Shown piece by piece: positions 1 through 9,296 of a stretch of DNA of 64,000 nt. The stretch spans positions 124,001 through 188,000 of the forward strand of contig LWTK01000001.1 of the NCBI GenBank assembly GCA_003326205.1, given 5' to 3'. The position numbers and the translations under genes are program-made. The notes below the pieces were generated by a model. It had not been told where the DNA came from. It saw nothing but the letters and a program-made list of their open reading frames with translations, and did not search any database. Position 1 is the first letter of the stretch, and every line of letters starts with the position of its first letter. This stretch comes from Nostoc sp. ATCC 43529 (lineage in GTDB: Bacteria; Cyanobacteriota; Cyanobacteriia; Cyanobacteriales; Nostocaceae).

Positions 1-2030
1 TCCTTACGGCGACCATATATTTCGCGCCGTTCTCCCATACGGCGGGCAAGATTAGGAGATTTACCAAAGTCCACTACATGCTGACGATGCACGTTGCAAA
101 AGCGCTGCGGTAAAAGAAAGTCAAGCTTTTGTCCAATTACTTCCTGAGCAGAGTAGCCGAAAATTTTCTCTGCTCCTTGATTAAACAATGTGATGCATTG
201 AAAACCATCGATCGAAATAATTGCATCATCAGCGATATCTAAAATTCGGGCAAATCGAGCTTGAGAAAAACGCAATTCTTCTTGTGTACGCTGACGTTCA
301 TTAAGTTGTGACTGCAACTGTTGATTTACGGTAATTAACTCAGCAGTACGCTCTGCTACTCTCAGTTCTAGTTCGTTGATAGCTTGGAGATTGGGGACTG
401 GGGACTGGGAAGATGAGGGAGTAATGGTATTTTTTTCCCTTGGTTCTCTGCTGTTTTGGGCTACACGTTGCCGCAATTTTGCCCGTTCTAAACGATTGAC
501 AATTCGGGTTACTAATTCTGGCCCGATTATCGGCTTACTAACAAAATCATCAGCACCAACGCTAAATACCTGATTTACTACTTTGGCGTCGTTATGCACT
601 GTGAGGAAGACGATGGGTAACTCACTCCAGTGTGGATCGTTGCGTACCACCTGGCAAAGTTCAATACCATTAGTAAATGGTAGTTCCAAATCTAAAATCA
701 GTAGATCTGGTGCAACTGCTTCCAAGGTTTCCCAAAACTGACGCGGATCTTCAAGAGCGATCGCTTTGAGTCCCCAAGGACTGAGTAAGTTTTGCAGAAA
801 TGCCTGAATTTGTGGATCGTCGTCTACAACCAATATTTTGGTTTCTGTCTCAGACAAATTTTCTCGCGTCGGCGTCGGCGTTTCTAATCCCTGTGTAGTC
901 GGCGATGCAGATTTTACCGCCGCATTCTTTTCCTCGATTTCCCGACGCAAGAACTTTACCCAAGTTTCGAGATTGTTGATTTGAGATCTGCTCAAAGTTT
1001 GGACAGAACTGAGTAGCAACTCGATATTCCGTGCCCATTTTGAGCTAAGAGTCAAGCCAAAAGTACCTAACGATCCTGCCAAGGTATGTGCTTCTTTGAC
1101 TGCAAGGCTTTGAAATTCAGGATTTAGATTATTTTCGTTTAAAGCTGCGATCGCTTGCTCTAACACCCTCACCTGCTCATCCACCCGCCCTTGATACCGT
1201 TGCCAAATTTCTGCAACAGCCATTAGTGTTTGCTGCTGTGGTTGAGCATTGGGGAGGCAGTGGGGTCTTGGGGTCTCCCCAAGTGGAGCAACTGCCGTCA
1301 TTGGGCATTGGGCATTGCCTCCAGGTTTCTCCCTTGCCACCTGCCCCTCTGCCTCTTCCAGTGGTTTCAAACGATAACCTATACCATAAACTGTTTCAAT
1401 AAAATCACTGGGCGCTCCTACAGCTTTGAGTTTGTGTCGTAACCCTTTAATATGGGTGCGAACAGCTTCTTCTTGCGGAGTATCTTCATAAGACCAAAGA
1501 TGTTCTAAAATCATGCCGCAGCTAAACACCCGCTGACTATTTCGCAAGAATAGTTCCAATAGAGCATACTCTTTTGGGGTGAGTGGCAGCAGATTTCCAG
1601 CATAGTTAACTTCGCAACTGCTAGGGTCTAGGCGCAAATTACCACGCTCTAGGATAGGTTGCAACGTTATGCTTCCACGACGCAATAGCGCCCTGACACG
1701 AGCAACTAACTCTTCTTGGTCAAAAGGTTTAACTACATAATCATCTGCGCCTGCATCCAATCCGATGGCTTTTTCATGACCACTATCACGCCCTGTCAAT
1801 AATAATATTGGCACTTGCAGACCATGAGACCGAATCTGTCGGCAAAGGCTAATGCCATCCAACTTGGGCAACATCACATCCAACAGTATTAAATCAAAAT
1901 CACAAGTTTGGATGAAATCCCAAGCAACGTCACCATCAGCGGCAACTTCAACAGCATAGTTTTGGTTAGTCAAAACGGAAGTGAGTGCATAGGCATTGAA
2001 CTCATCATCCTCTACAATTAAAATTTTCAT
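1..2030 (-). CDS. Hybrid response regulator REC-wHTH-HPT-REC-PAS, C-terminus cut by window edge
   Basis: The reading frame opens with ATG at 2030 and stays open to the left edge (676 codons seen, no stop), so the gene is partial. Domains in order: receiver about 1-118 (acidic pocket VEDDE, phospho-acceptor D51, lysine K101 in VVKPF); OmpR-type winged helix about 125-212 (ends in the typical YGIGYR); histidine phosphotransfer domain about 265-350 with H305 in EAHTLAGS; second receiver about 388-505 with D437; a coiled-coil linker ([13 protein letters not shown]); then a PAS domain from about 570. Such proteins are multi-step phosphorelay regulators that bind DNA; a GGDEF or kinase output probably follows outside the window. 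Two linkers (about residues 222-255 and 540-555) are built from short repeats of the kind normally found between genes. The stimulus is unknown. Confidence 0.9.
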   Translation of the reverse strand, partial: MKILIVEDDEFNAYALTSVLTNQNYAVEVAADGDVAWDFIQTCDFDLILLDVMLPKLDGISLCRQIRSHGLQVPILLLTGRDSGHEKAIGLDAGADDYVVKPFDQEELVARVRALLRRGSITLQPILERGNLRLDPSSCEVNYAGNLLPLTPKEYALLELFLRNSQRVFSCGMILEHLWSYEDTPQEEAVRTHIKGLRHKLKAVGAPSDFIETVYGIGYRLKPLEEAEGQVAREKPGGNAQCPMTAVAPLGETPRPHCLPNAQPQQQTLMAVAEIWQRYQGRVDEQVRVLEQAIAALNENNLNPEFQSLAVKEAHTLAGSLGTFGLTLSSKWARNIELLLSSVQTLSRSQINNLETWVKFLRREIEEKNAAVKSASPTTQGLETPTPTRENLSETETKILVVDDDPQIQAFLQNLLSPWGLKAIALEDPRQFWETLEAVAPDLLILDLELPFTNGIELCQVVRNDPHWSELPIVFLTVHNDAKVVNQVFSVGADDFVSKPIIGPELVTRIVNRLERAKLRQRVAQNSREPREKNTITPSSSQSPVPNLQAINELELRVAERTAELITVNQQLQSQLNERQRTQEELRFSQARFARILDIADDAIISIDGFQCITLFNQGAEKIFGYSAQEVIGQKLDFLLPQRFCNVHRQHVVDFGKSPNLARRMGERREIYGRRK

Positions 2031-2647
2031 TTTAAAAGCTTTCCAGACTGTAATGGATAAAACAAGTAACCAGCGAAAGTTTAAATATCAAAATAATTAA
2101 TATTAACGTTGAATTTTAAAGCATTTACTAGAATTTTTATCTTTTACGTTAATACTCATTAATAAATATCAATATTGATTTATTTTTACTTGAATATTTT
2201 CTCACTGCTGAAAGAGCAGTAAATACAATGGCTACAAGAAATGTTTAGCCGAGGTTAACTTCAATGGTCACCTCTGGTTATTCTACTGTAATTCTATTTT
2301 AGAAAATACCTGATTAAGTAGCGGTATACAGTTGTAGACCCCTACAGTCTCTCTATGCCAAGATTTGGAGAATTATCAGATTTCGAGCTTTGGTAATTGG
2401 CGATAATCAAAAGAAATTGGTTCAAAAACTAAATTCAACACCAAAATCATCTTTCATCTAGAGTCTGAAGTTGTTGAACCCAAGCCAGGTATTATTTATC
2501 AAACATTCATCTGAACTGGGTATAACCATATATCTTATGGTAGATGACAGGCAAAGAAAAATAAGTATTATCTTCAAATTACTTAATAAGTTTTGAAGTT
2601 ATAAAACTCTGAGTGCGCTACAACAGAAAAAAGCCTCTGCTAAACCT
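2031..2647. other. Intergenic, no gene recognised
   Basis: AT-rich, 617 bp between two divergent genes, so it should hold promoters for both. No ORF with protein-like composition and no strong hairpin was seen. Specific promoter elements could not be assigned. Confidence 0.5.
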
Positions 2648-3052
2648 GTGAAAAAACGAGTAACCCTCACCTTCCCCAAACGCGCTGTACAAATGCCAGT
2701 AACTTATGTACTGGCAAAAGAGTTCAACGTCGCTGCCAATATTATCCGCGCCCAAGTTGCCCCAAATCAAATTGGCAAATTGGTGTTAGAACTATCGGGA
2801 GATATCGATCAATTGGATGCGGCCATCGAGTGGATGCGATCGCGCCATGTTAATGTTTCTCATACTTTAGGCGAAATTGCCATCGATCCAGATGTCTGTG
2901 TCCATTGTGGTTTGTGTACTGGGGTTTGTCCTACGGAAGCCCTCAGTCTCAACCCAGAGACATATAAGTTAACATTCACGCGATCGCGTTGTATTGTCTG
3001 CGAACAATGTATTCCCACCTGTCCCGTACAAGCAATCTCTACCAATATTTAA
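2648..3052 (+). CDS. NIL-domain ferredoxin with two 4Fe-4S clusters
   Basis: A 134-residue protein starting at GTG. Residues 1-75 match the NIL domain, a ligand-binding-like fold also found at the end of methionine ABC transporter ATPases. Residues 80-130 carry two classical CxxCxxCxxxC motifs (C84, C87, C90, C94 and C115, C118, C121, C125), each followed by the usual proline, so two 4Fe-4S clusters are expected. It should act as a cytoplasmic electron carrier, possibly tied to sulfur-amino-acid metabolism through the NIL domain; its partner is not shown by the neighbours. No better ATG start exists upstream in frame. A short run of about four CCTATTG heptamers (3082-3110) follows the stop codon. 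Confidence 0.88.
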   Translation: MKKRVTLTFPKRAVQMPVTYVLAKEFNVAANIIRAQVAPNQIGKLVLELSGDIDQLDAAIEWMRSRHVNVSHTLGEIAIDPDVCVHCGLCTGVCPTEALSLNPETYKLTFTRSRCIVCEQCIPTCPVQAISTNI

Positions 3053-3151
3053 AATCCAAAATTGACCTAGCAATCCTAATTTATTGCCTATTGCCTATTG
3101 CCTATTGCCTTCTTCCATAACTAAGTTCACAAATCAAATAGAATCGCTATC

Positions 3152-4219
3152 TTATCCCAACCCAAAAACATCTGCTATCACACCGCCATCACCCACCAGC
3201 CTAGTTTTTGCTGGAGAGTCATAAACCACTAATACCGAAGGTATGCCAGCAATCTCCTGAAAAAGTGTAATTCCTTCAGCATGATCTTCTCGATTTCCAT
3301 AGGGAATATCTCTAATAAAATCTGGATTAATGAAAACATTTTCTTGTAAATTCACACCGTTTTTCCAGCGATAAAGTTGCACAGGCCCATCTAAATCCAT
3401 TGTTGGGCCAGCTAAAATTAATAAGTCTTGTCCATCTACACACAAATCCCGAATTCCTAAACCATTTAAGGAGATAAAATACTTTTTATATACTTCTTGG
3501 GCTTCACCAATTTGCTTCAATTTCATCAGTCCAGGGGTAGAATCTTCTAACTCTATTTCTAGCATCACGGCCCAACCCCGCAATACAGGGCCGCGCAAAC
3601 CAAGAAAAATCCGATTTCCAACGATGGCTATGCCTTCAATATCAAAGCCATTATCTTTTCCTGGAATTGCTGCTTTAATAAATGAGCCTAAATGAGAGTC
3701 TTCTGCCAAAGCTGCCATCAGTAAATTACTCTGGGTTGTCACCTCTAACTTAGCAGCATTTAACTGCACATCTGGCTTTTGGGGGTGTGGGCAAGATGAG
3801 AATAACTTCCCGTCTATTAAAGGAATCCGCCCTAAGACGTAACGGTTGGGTTCTGATTCAACTTTTGCTAGTCTTTTAAGGTTTTTTGTATCGTTTTTGT
3901 CGGATTTTGGTTTTTTGCGTTTGTAGCTATGAGAACCAACAAACCATAAGTAATAATCGCTGTAAGCGAGTCCTTCTATATCAATTTCTTGGTCTTCTGG
4001 TGCAGGTAAGCTGATAAATTCTGCTACTCTAAATTGTTGATGGTTTGTAAATTTATCAGCATCAACTAAAGACAAACGTTCAATTGTTGAACTTTCATCT
4101 GACCCCAACCATAAATACTTTTGGTGTGTTAGTAGCACCGCTGATAATTCTTGTCTGTGTTCTTTAAAATTATCGACAAAAGTCAATAAAACTTGATTAA
4201 GCATCTGTAAGTTTGACAT
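3152..4219 (-). CDS. DUF3616 family protein
   Basis: About 355 residues from the ATG at 4219; an upstream TTG at 4243 would add eight residues. The sequence fits the DUF3616 family: repeated blade-like segments such as FDIEGIAIVGNRIFLGLRGP and a C-terminal DHAEGITLF segment suggest a beta-propeller that may bind a ligand or act on a sugar- or phytase-like substrate. No signal peptide is visible, so it is probably cytoplasmic. It is transcribed away from the CHAD gene across a 280-bp AT-rich gap, which would hold both promoters. The function of this family is not established; the family call is firm and the fold is inference. Confidence 0.75.
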   Translation of the reverse strand: MSNLQMLNQVLLTFVDNFKEHRQELSAVLLTHQKYLWLGSDESSTIERLSLVDADKFTNHQQFRVAEFISLPAPEDQEIDIEGLAYSDYYLWFVGSHSYKRKKPKSDKNDTKNLKRLAKVESEPNRYVLGRIPLIDGKLFSSCPHPQKPDVQLNAAKLEVTTQSNLLMAALAEDSHLGSFIKAAIPGKDNGFDIEGIAIVGNRIFLGLRGPVLRGWAVMLEIELEDSTPGLMKLKQIGEAQEVYKKYFISLNGLGIRDLCVDGQDLLILAGPTMDLDGPVQLYRWKNGVNLQENVFINPDFIRDIPYGNREDHAEGITLFQEIAGIPSVLVVYDSPAKTRLVGDGGVIADVFGLG

Positions 4220-4500
4220 TTTCAACAATCTAGATAGTTGCAAAAATATTGCTAGTATTACTATAGTATGTAGTTTTACATCTTTATAAGATATCTAATT
4301 TAGATGGATATCACATCAGAAGGAGAATTTACTGCTTATACCTTTGATAGATATTTGTTAGTTGATAAAAATACTTATATCTATCAAAAGTAAAATAATA
4401 ATTTATAAGTATTATTTAATAAAAATATTAAAAGTACATGATTTTTTTTTACTAATGTTATTATGCAATAACCTGATTAGGTATCTCATTAAGATTAATT

Positions 4501-5484
4501 ATGAAATTAGCCACACAACCGACGGTAAAAACTCTAGGGGACTACGCCTACCAAGCGATTCAAAAACACTTTAAGAAAACCTTGAAGTGGGAAAAATCAG
4601 TGAAGAAAGATGAAGATCCAGAAGCACTTCACCAAATGCGAGTCGGAATGCGTCGTCTACGCACGGCTGTAACTAGGTTTGACGTAGCGGTAGATTTGCC
4701 CAAACCAGTGAGCGATCGCAGTATTGGAAAAATAGCTCGTCGTCTTGGTAGTCTCAGAGATTTAGACGTACTCAAAGAAAGTTTGGAAAATAATTACAAA
4801 CCAAATTTACCTCGCAAGGAGCAGGGATCGCTGGAAACAGCTTTTGCAGCCTTGGCTAAACAACGTGAAGACGTACTCTCAAGCGTGCAGAAAACGTTAA
4901 AGGATGAACCTTATAAGTCTTTGAAAGAAGCATTGGAAAAGTGGTTGGAAAAACCCGATTATCAACCTTTAGCATCGGTTACTATCCAGCAAGTACTACC
5001 AGATTTACTCTTGCCAGAAGTGAGTAATTTCTTATTGCATCCGGGTTGGCTCATTGGTACAGAATTTGTGGAGTCAGAGCTAAAAATCCAGAAAAACTGG
5101 GAACGAGAAAAGATAGAACAGCAATTGACAACCGAAGGCGAAGTTCTACATAGTTTGCGAAAAGAAGCTAAACGTATACGCTACCAGATGGAGTTATTTA
5201 CAGAGTTATATGGCGAGTCTTACGCGGCTTACCTTACAGAAGTCAAAAATATCCAAGAAATTTTAGGTACGATGCAAGATAGTGCGGTTTTAGGTGAGTG
5301 GCTTGAAGATATCTTCAAGGCAGAAATTCAAACTCAGCTACCTACCCTTGCTAATTTGTTAACTGAAAATCGCTACCAGTCCTGGCAGCAGTGGCAACCC
5401 TTACAAGAAAGATATTTGAAAACTGAAACTAGGCATAGTTTTCATTTAACAATACTGCACCCACTTTCGGGAGTAATAAGTTAA
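4501..5484 (+). CDS. CHAD domain protein
   Basis: A 327-residue protein from ATG 4501. The conserved CHAD signature EALHQMRVGMRRLRTAV lies at about residues 40-56, followed by a second half with SLRKEAKRIRYQMELF at about 217-232. CHAD domains are all-helical with conserved histidine, lysine and arginine residues and are known to bind polyphosphate; many associate with polyphosphate granules. No CYTH triphosphatase domain is fused here, so this is a stand-alone CHAD protein. The frame upstream to 4362 is open but extremely AT-rich with no protein-like composition, so ATG 4501 is preferred. Confidence 0.87.
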   Translation: MKLATQPTVKTLGDYAYQAIQKHFKKTLKWEKSVKKDEDPEALHQMRVGMRRLRTAVTRFDVAVDLPKPVSDRSIGKIARRLGSLRDLDVLKESLENNYKPNLPRKEQGSLETAFAALAKQREDVLSSVQKTLKDEPYKSLKEALEKWLEKPDYQPLASVTIQQVLPDLLLPEVSNFLLHPGWLIGTEFVESELKIQKNWEREKIEQQLTTEGEVLHSLRKEAKRIRYQMELFTELYGESYAAYLTEVKNIQEILGTMQDSAVLGEWLEDIFKAEIQTQLPTLANLLTENRYQSWQQWQPLQERYLKTETRHSFHLTILHPLSGVIS

Positions 5485-5926
5485 AAGTTAGGTTGACTGT
5501 TGACGCTTGACGGTTGACAGTCTACACTGCATTGGGTATTTTCTGGGTCAGTAGACTTGGGCTATTGTGGATTTCCAATAACAATGCGATCGCGTCCTTG
5601 CGCTTTTACTTGATACAAAGAACTCAATTAAGGCTGCACCTAAATAAAACTAATACCAATTCGCCAAAATACCGCTACGGATGACGAGATTCTGATGCGG
5701 GAGTAGCAAATCGCAACACTTATTGTTATAAATTCCTCAGCAGAGTACTCGTATTTTCCACAAATTTGGTGTATTGTATTTATTCTGTCCAATTGTTCAG
5801 TACTAAACTGTATCACAGTATCCTATAGATCTGGCTGAACCTTCTTGAAAGGCTACATCAGCTTCTCCAAGAATCAACTTCCAGATTCTCTTTTTTTATG
5901 ACCACTTTTTCAAACCTTTAGCGTAT
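5485..5926. other. Intergenic region with repeats and a gene relic
   Basis: It begins with a short imperfect repeat of GTTGAC motifs (5490-5520) just after the CHAD stop codon. A relic of a GGDEF gene lies at 5562-5627 and is listed separately. The rest is AT-rich with no recognisable gene; it must contain the promoter for the small ORF at 5927. Confidence 0.5.
5562..5627 (-). pseudogene. Remnant of the C-terminal end of a GGDEF domain
   Basis: Read on the minus strand, this stretch encodes LYQVKAQGRDRIVIGN and then a stop. That closely matches the last segment of diguanylate cyclase GGDEF domains (ALYxAKxxGRNRV). A stop codon lies immediately upstream in the same frame (5628-5630) and no other GGDEF motif is visible nearby, so only the tail of a former gene survives. 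The similarity is judged by eye over about 20 residues. Confidence 0.6.
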
Positions 5927-6199
5927 ATGAAAATCATCAAAAAATCTGAAAAGCTAACCCTCAAGAAGATGAAGGAAATGGAAGAAGCTGAAGAACAGAT
6001 TCTTCAAGGTGAAACTGTTAATTTTTCCGAACCTGCGGTTGAGGAGAAACCACTCATTACTCCAGAGTTTCCAGTTTTCGCTGAGCCTAATTATATTCCA
6101 GTACGTGACAATCCTTTAGTTCAATCTGTTGGTAACTCAGGCTGGCAGCCTTCTGATATTTGGCGGGAGATGAGAGTAGATAGTTTTTATGATGGATAG
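5927..6199 (+). CDS. Small hypothetical protein (90 aa)
   Basis: ATG 5927 opens a 90-residue frame with a protein-like composition. A lysine- and glutamate-rich N-terminus (about residues 1-30, probably helical) is followed by a proline-rich acidic middle and a C-terminal block with DNPLVQSVGNSGWQPSDIW. No signal peptide, metal motif or membrane segment is seen. The composition differs from the repeat-derived frames around it, which argues that it is real. I do not recognise the family. Confidence 0.5.
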   Translation: MKIIKKSEKLTLKKMKEMEEAEEQILQGETVNFSEPAVEEKPLITPEFPVFAEPNYIPVRDNPLVQSVGNSGWQPSDIWREMRVDSFYDG

Positions 6200-6505
6200 A
6201 TAGAGTGCTTGGCCAGCAAATATTCTGCTTAATGGTGAATTGCTACTTATACAGCCCGCAATATAAGAAATAAGCTGTTGCTGATTTCGTGTATGAAAAC
6301 CATTGTGCGTGAGGTCGAAATCCCTGTAGAGATGTTGTAATTGCAATGTCTCTACATCTGGATTTATTGAAATTCAAAAATCAACTCTTCTCAACTCTTA
6401 CTCTGGAGCGACTCTGCGTTTCTGCGTGAGCTAAATTCATATTCTCAATCAGCAACGCCCAAAAATTTATTTGCTATGTAACTCGAAAAAATAGTTGCAG
6501 AATAG
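6200..6505. other. Intergenic with a palindromic repeat
   Basis: No gene seen. It contains an imperfect palindrome at 6325-6356 (16-base arms, 13 of 16 paired, built around GTAGAGA...TCTCTAC), a diverged relative of the perfect palindrome at 55812-55840. It could form a hairpin downstream of both flanking convergent genes. Confidence 0.5.
6325..6356. repeat. Small palindromic repeat (GTAGAGA type)
   Basis: Imperfect inverted repeat with arms beginning TGTAGAGA and ending TCTCTACA. The same core occurs at 55812-55840 as a perfect palindrome, and a degenerate form is near 11440-11467. It is probably a dispersed REP-like element. Confidence 0.6.
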
Positions 6506-7393
6506 TTAAATTTTTAATTGCTCTTTCTTAGTAAAAGCCATTGCAATTCCTTTTTCGTAGTAAGCTGCCTCATTAATAAAAACAGGCCAAACTGTAGATT
6601 TCCCTTGATACACAATTGTCTGATTCTCAAAACTGAGAAACATAGGATCTCCTGGATTCAAGGCTTGATAATCTTTGTCTTGAAGCTCTGGATGAATCAT
6701 GGCAAAGATTGTAGTATCCTGTTGTTTTGGGTAGTCTACAACAGATAAATGATGATAGAGAGTTAATGTTTCGTTAGTTGCTAAAATTTCACCCTGGTTA
6801 AATCGTTCGATATAATCTAGAATCGCATGAATCAATTCCTCAGTTTGTTGGAATAATTTTGCTTTTAAAACACCTTGAGCAATAGGGCCGACCTCGATCG
6901 CAAATCCTAATTCACACAAAGAATTCACAAAGGGATTTTCTTCAACTGATTTAAAAGAGCAGCAATAAACTTTAACCAAAGGGTTTATTTCACTCAAATA
7001 AGCAGCCAGCTTCAAGTTAAAGGGATGAGTGTTTACTAAAATAATTGTCAGACCCATATTAGATGTTGTGCTGTGCAAATCTAAAATGAAATCTGCTTGT
7101 TTATCTCCATTTTTTGCTAGGCTATTTTGAATTAATTTAGCTTGTAATTCTTCGTAACTATTAAGATTTGGGTTTTCTAAATCTTGTCTGAGAAAACAGC
7201 GGTTTAAATCTTTATCTAAATATCGCCTTGTTGCTGCAAAAGCCTGAGGATTTGCTAACAGGGTAACTGTCTCAAAGCTTGGCCTAGTAATCAATTCGGG
7301 AAACTGGGCAAATTTTTGGATTAAATAAGCCCCTGTAAACTCATTACCGTGAGTTCCACCGACAATTGCAACTCGATTAATTTGGTTAACCAT
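6506..7393 (-). CDS. Aspartoacylase/N-acyl-amino-acid amidohydrolase family
   Basis: About 295 residues from the ATG at 7393, giving [18 protein letters not shown]. The open frame continues upstream, but that part only translates the CCTATTG repeat array ([10 protein letters not shown]...) and is not considered coding. Zinc-site residues are visible: H and E in GGTHGNE near the start, and H in [11 protein letters not shown] at about residue 90. The catalytic glutamate lies in [11 protein letters not shown]. The family hydrolyses N-acyl amino acids such as N-acetylaspartate to the amino acid and a carboxylate, in the cytoplasm. The physiological substrate in cyanobacteria is uncertain. It is followed closely upstream by the glutathione-transferase-like gene on the same strand. 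Confidence 0.87.
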   Translation of the reverse strand: MVNQINRVAIVGGTHGNEFTGAYLIQKFAQFPELITRPSFETVTLLANPQAFAATRRYLDKDLNRCFLRQDLENPNLNSYEELQAKLIQNSLAKNGDKQADFILDLHSTTSNMGLTIILVNTHPFNLKLAAYLSEINPLVKVYCCSFKSVEENPFVNSLCELGFAIEVGPIAQGVLKAKLFQQTEELIHAILDYIERFNQGEILATNETLTLYHHLSVVDYPKQQDTTIFAMIHPELQDKDYQALNPGDPMFLSFENQTIVYQGKSTVWPVFINEAAYYEKGIAMAFTKKEQLKI

Positions 7394-7408
7394 CGCACCA
7401 ACTTTGTT

Positions 7409-7474
7409 ATAGGCAACAGGCAATAGGCAACAGGCAACAGGCAATAGGCAATAGGCAACAGGCAATAGGCAATA
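7409..7474. repeat. CCTATTG-type heptanucleotide tandem repeat
   Basis: About nine copies of GGCAATA or GGCAACA lie just upstream of the aspartoacylase-like start codon. Because the frame through the array is open, an automatic start choice could wrongly extend the protein by 24 residues. Confidence 0.9.
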
Positions 7475-7554
7475 GAATAATAAGCTTGAATGTCTGTTTA
7501 TTTAGGATTTTTACGAACAATAAATGTTCAAGCTTAGCTGGTAACTGCTATAAC

Positions 7555-8610
7555 TTATGAAGCATTCACTTTGCTGGTGCGATCGCGATTATGTGGTTGA
7601 TTTAGATAGGACATATCAGGTCCATCGGGAATAATTCCGCCTGGGTTGAGTGGGAACAAGTTACCGTAGTAGTCGCGTTTTACTGTTTCGACATCGCAGG
7701 TGTCAGCAACACCCGGAAGCTGATATAAATCTCTTAAGTAAGCTCCCAGATTTTCATAGTCTCGAATGCGTCGTCGGTTACACTTAAACAAGCTGTAATA
7801 GACGCTATCAAAGCGAAATAAGGTGGTAAATAAACGCACATCTGCAAGTGTGAGATTGTCACCGCACAGATATCGATTAGTTTGCAATGCAATGTCAATC
7901 TCATCGAGTGTTGCGAACACTTCATTACAGGCTTGATTATACGCCTCTTGACTTTGGGCGAAGCCGCAGCGATATACGCCGTTATTTACCGCGTGGTAAA
8001 TTTTTTCATTCCACCAGTCAATTTTTTCTTTGAGTTCTTCTGGATAAAGATCCAATGTTGAATTGTTGGCGAACTCGTTAAATTGAGAGTTGAGCATGAC
8101 AATAATTTCTGAACTCTCATTGTTGACGATGGTTTTTGTTTGGCTATCCCACAGGATTGGAACCGTGACGCGTCCGGTGTAACCTGGTTCTGCCCGCTGA
8201 TAAAATTCAACTAGTGTGCGACAACTTTGTTCTTCTTCGTTGAATACCCAACCGCCTTCGATGGGAGAAGGAGAGACGATACATACTGATATTACAGCTT
8301 CGAGTTTTTTGAGCGATCGCACTACTAAAGTTCGGTGCGCCCAAGGACAACCCAACCCCACATAAAGTCTATAGCGTCCGGCTGCTGGTTGGTAAGGATT
8401 TCCCTCTTCAGCGCCGATGAAGTTGCGAAACTGGCTACTCGGACGAATATATGCTCCCAATTTATTGGTAGGAGCCAACTTTGACATCATTATCCGCCAA
8501 AGAGTTGTCCAGACAAACATTCCCAGCCAAATAATCAGCTTTGGAGGAAGCGATCGCCCTTTCTTTTTGGGGAGAGTTTTATTATCATCTATTGGGGTTG
8601 AGTTGCTCAT
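7555..8610 (-). CDS. Glutathione S-transferase family, glutathionyl-hydroquinone reductase-like
   Basis: 351 residues from ATG 8610. An N-terminal hydrophobic segment (PPKLIIWLGMFVWTTLW, about residues 22-38) may attach it to a membrane; this is unusual for the family. The thioredoxin-fold part carries GLGCPWAHRTLVVRSL at about 86-101, with the cysteine in the position of the catalytic residue of xi-class (ECM4/YqjG) glutathionyl-hydroquinone reductases. The C-terminal helical part has NRYLCGDNLTLADVRLFTTL (about 245-264), the usual GST signature. It should reduce glutathionyl-hydroquinones using glutathione. It lies 161 bp from the amidohydrolase start, on the same strand; co-transcription is possible but repeats intervene. 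Confidence 0.85.
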   Translation of the reverse strand: MSNSTPIDDNKTLPKKKGRSLPPKLIIWLGMFVWTTLWRIMMSKLAPTNKLGAYIRPSSQFRNFIGAEEGNPYQPAAGRYRLYVGLGCPWAHRTLVVRSLKKLEAVISVCIVSPSPIEGGWVFNEEEQSCRTLVEFYQRAEPGYTGRVTVPILWDSQTKTIVNNESSEIIVMLNSQFNEFANNSTLDLYPEELKEKIDWWNEKIYHAVNNGVYRCGFAQSQEAYNQACNEVFATLDEIDIALQTNRYLCGDNLTLADVRLFTTLFRFDSVYYSLFKCNRRRIRDYENLGAYLRDLYQLPGVADTCDVETVKRDYYGNLFPLNPGGIIPDGPDMSYLNQPHNRDRTSKVNAS

Positions 8611-8729
8611 GGCGACAATCTTGCTTTGAGAGCGATGGAAGTTACCACTTTATCTGCCCTGCAATTTTTAGTGGTTAGGTTTCCACTCTTACAACTTACC
8701 TTAAGATTGTGACATAAAACCTCAGCCTG

Positions 8730-9224
8730 TTAGACCATTTCAAACTCTAACTGATGACTCTTGAGAAAATCATGGGTGAAATGATCTACCAAATTTGTAT
8801 CAGCTAGTTCTAAATTATAAAAATCTACACTTTCATGCTCAAAATATGGCCCAGCGTGCCAAGTTCCTTCATGTAATTTAATAAAACAATTTCCCGGAAT
8901 GCGGAAAGCTGCAATTTTCTCTAACGCTGGTTCATTAACATCATTATTTGGCGGACAAACTGCAATTAACCAATCTTTTCCTTCCAAAGAACCCAAACAT
9001 TGAGTACATTGCACGTGGCGAGTAATTTTATGAAACTTTCGCCCCCTTTTATTCAACCGCATAATATAAAATCGCGGAGTTCCATTTTGCAAGTTTAATT
9101 GAGCGTCTTCAGTATCATAAGCTTTGCCATCTTGACTCGCAAAAATAACCTGCCCATAGGGCGAAAAGTTTTCTGGCGTTATCCATTGCGCCTGCAATTG
9201 TTGTACTGTTTGTGAACTGCTCAT
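8730..9224 (-). CDS. Ureidoglycolate lyase (AllA)-like protein
   Basis: 164 residues from the ATG at 9224; an ATG nine codons upstream (9251) gives a less typical N-terminus. The sequence matches the AllA cupin family, with WITPENFSPYGQ near the start, a central HVQCTQCLGSLEGKDWLIAV, and FIKLHEGTWHAGPYF at about residues 115-129 holding the histidines typical of the fold. AllA releases urea or glyoxylate from ureidoglycolate in purine/allantoin breakdown. No other allantoin gene is nearby, so the physiological role here is inferred from family only. Confidence 0.82.
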   Translation of the reverse strand: MSSSQTVQQLQAQWITPENFSPYGQVIFASQDGKAYDTEDAQLNLQNGTPRFYIMRLNKRGRKFHKITRHVQCTQCLGSLEGKDWLIAVCPPNNDVNEPALEKIAAFRIPGNCFIKLHEGTWHAGPYFEHESVDFYNLELADTNLVDHFTHDFLKSHQLEFEMV

Positions 9225-9296
9225 ATCAAATTTTTTGGGAAATAAGATCATAAGAATTCAGAATACAGAATTCTGAATTCTGGCGCGAAAACAATA

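Noticed and set aside
4362..4574. 70-codon plus-strand frame upstream of the CHAD gene
   Set aside because: Extremely Ile/Lys/Tyr-rich because the DNA is AT-rich; it overlaps the well-supported CHAD start in another frame.
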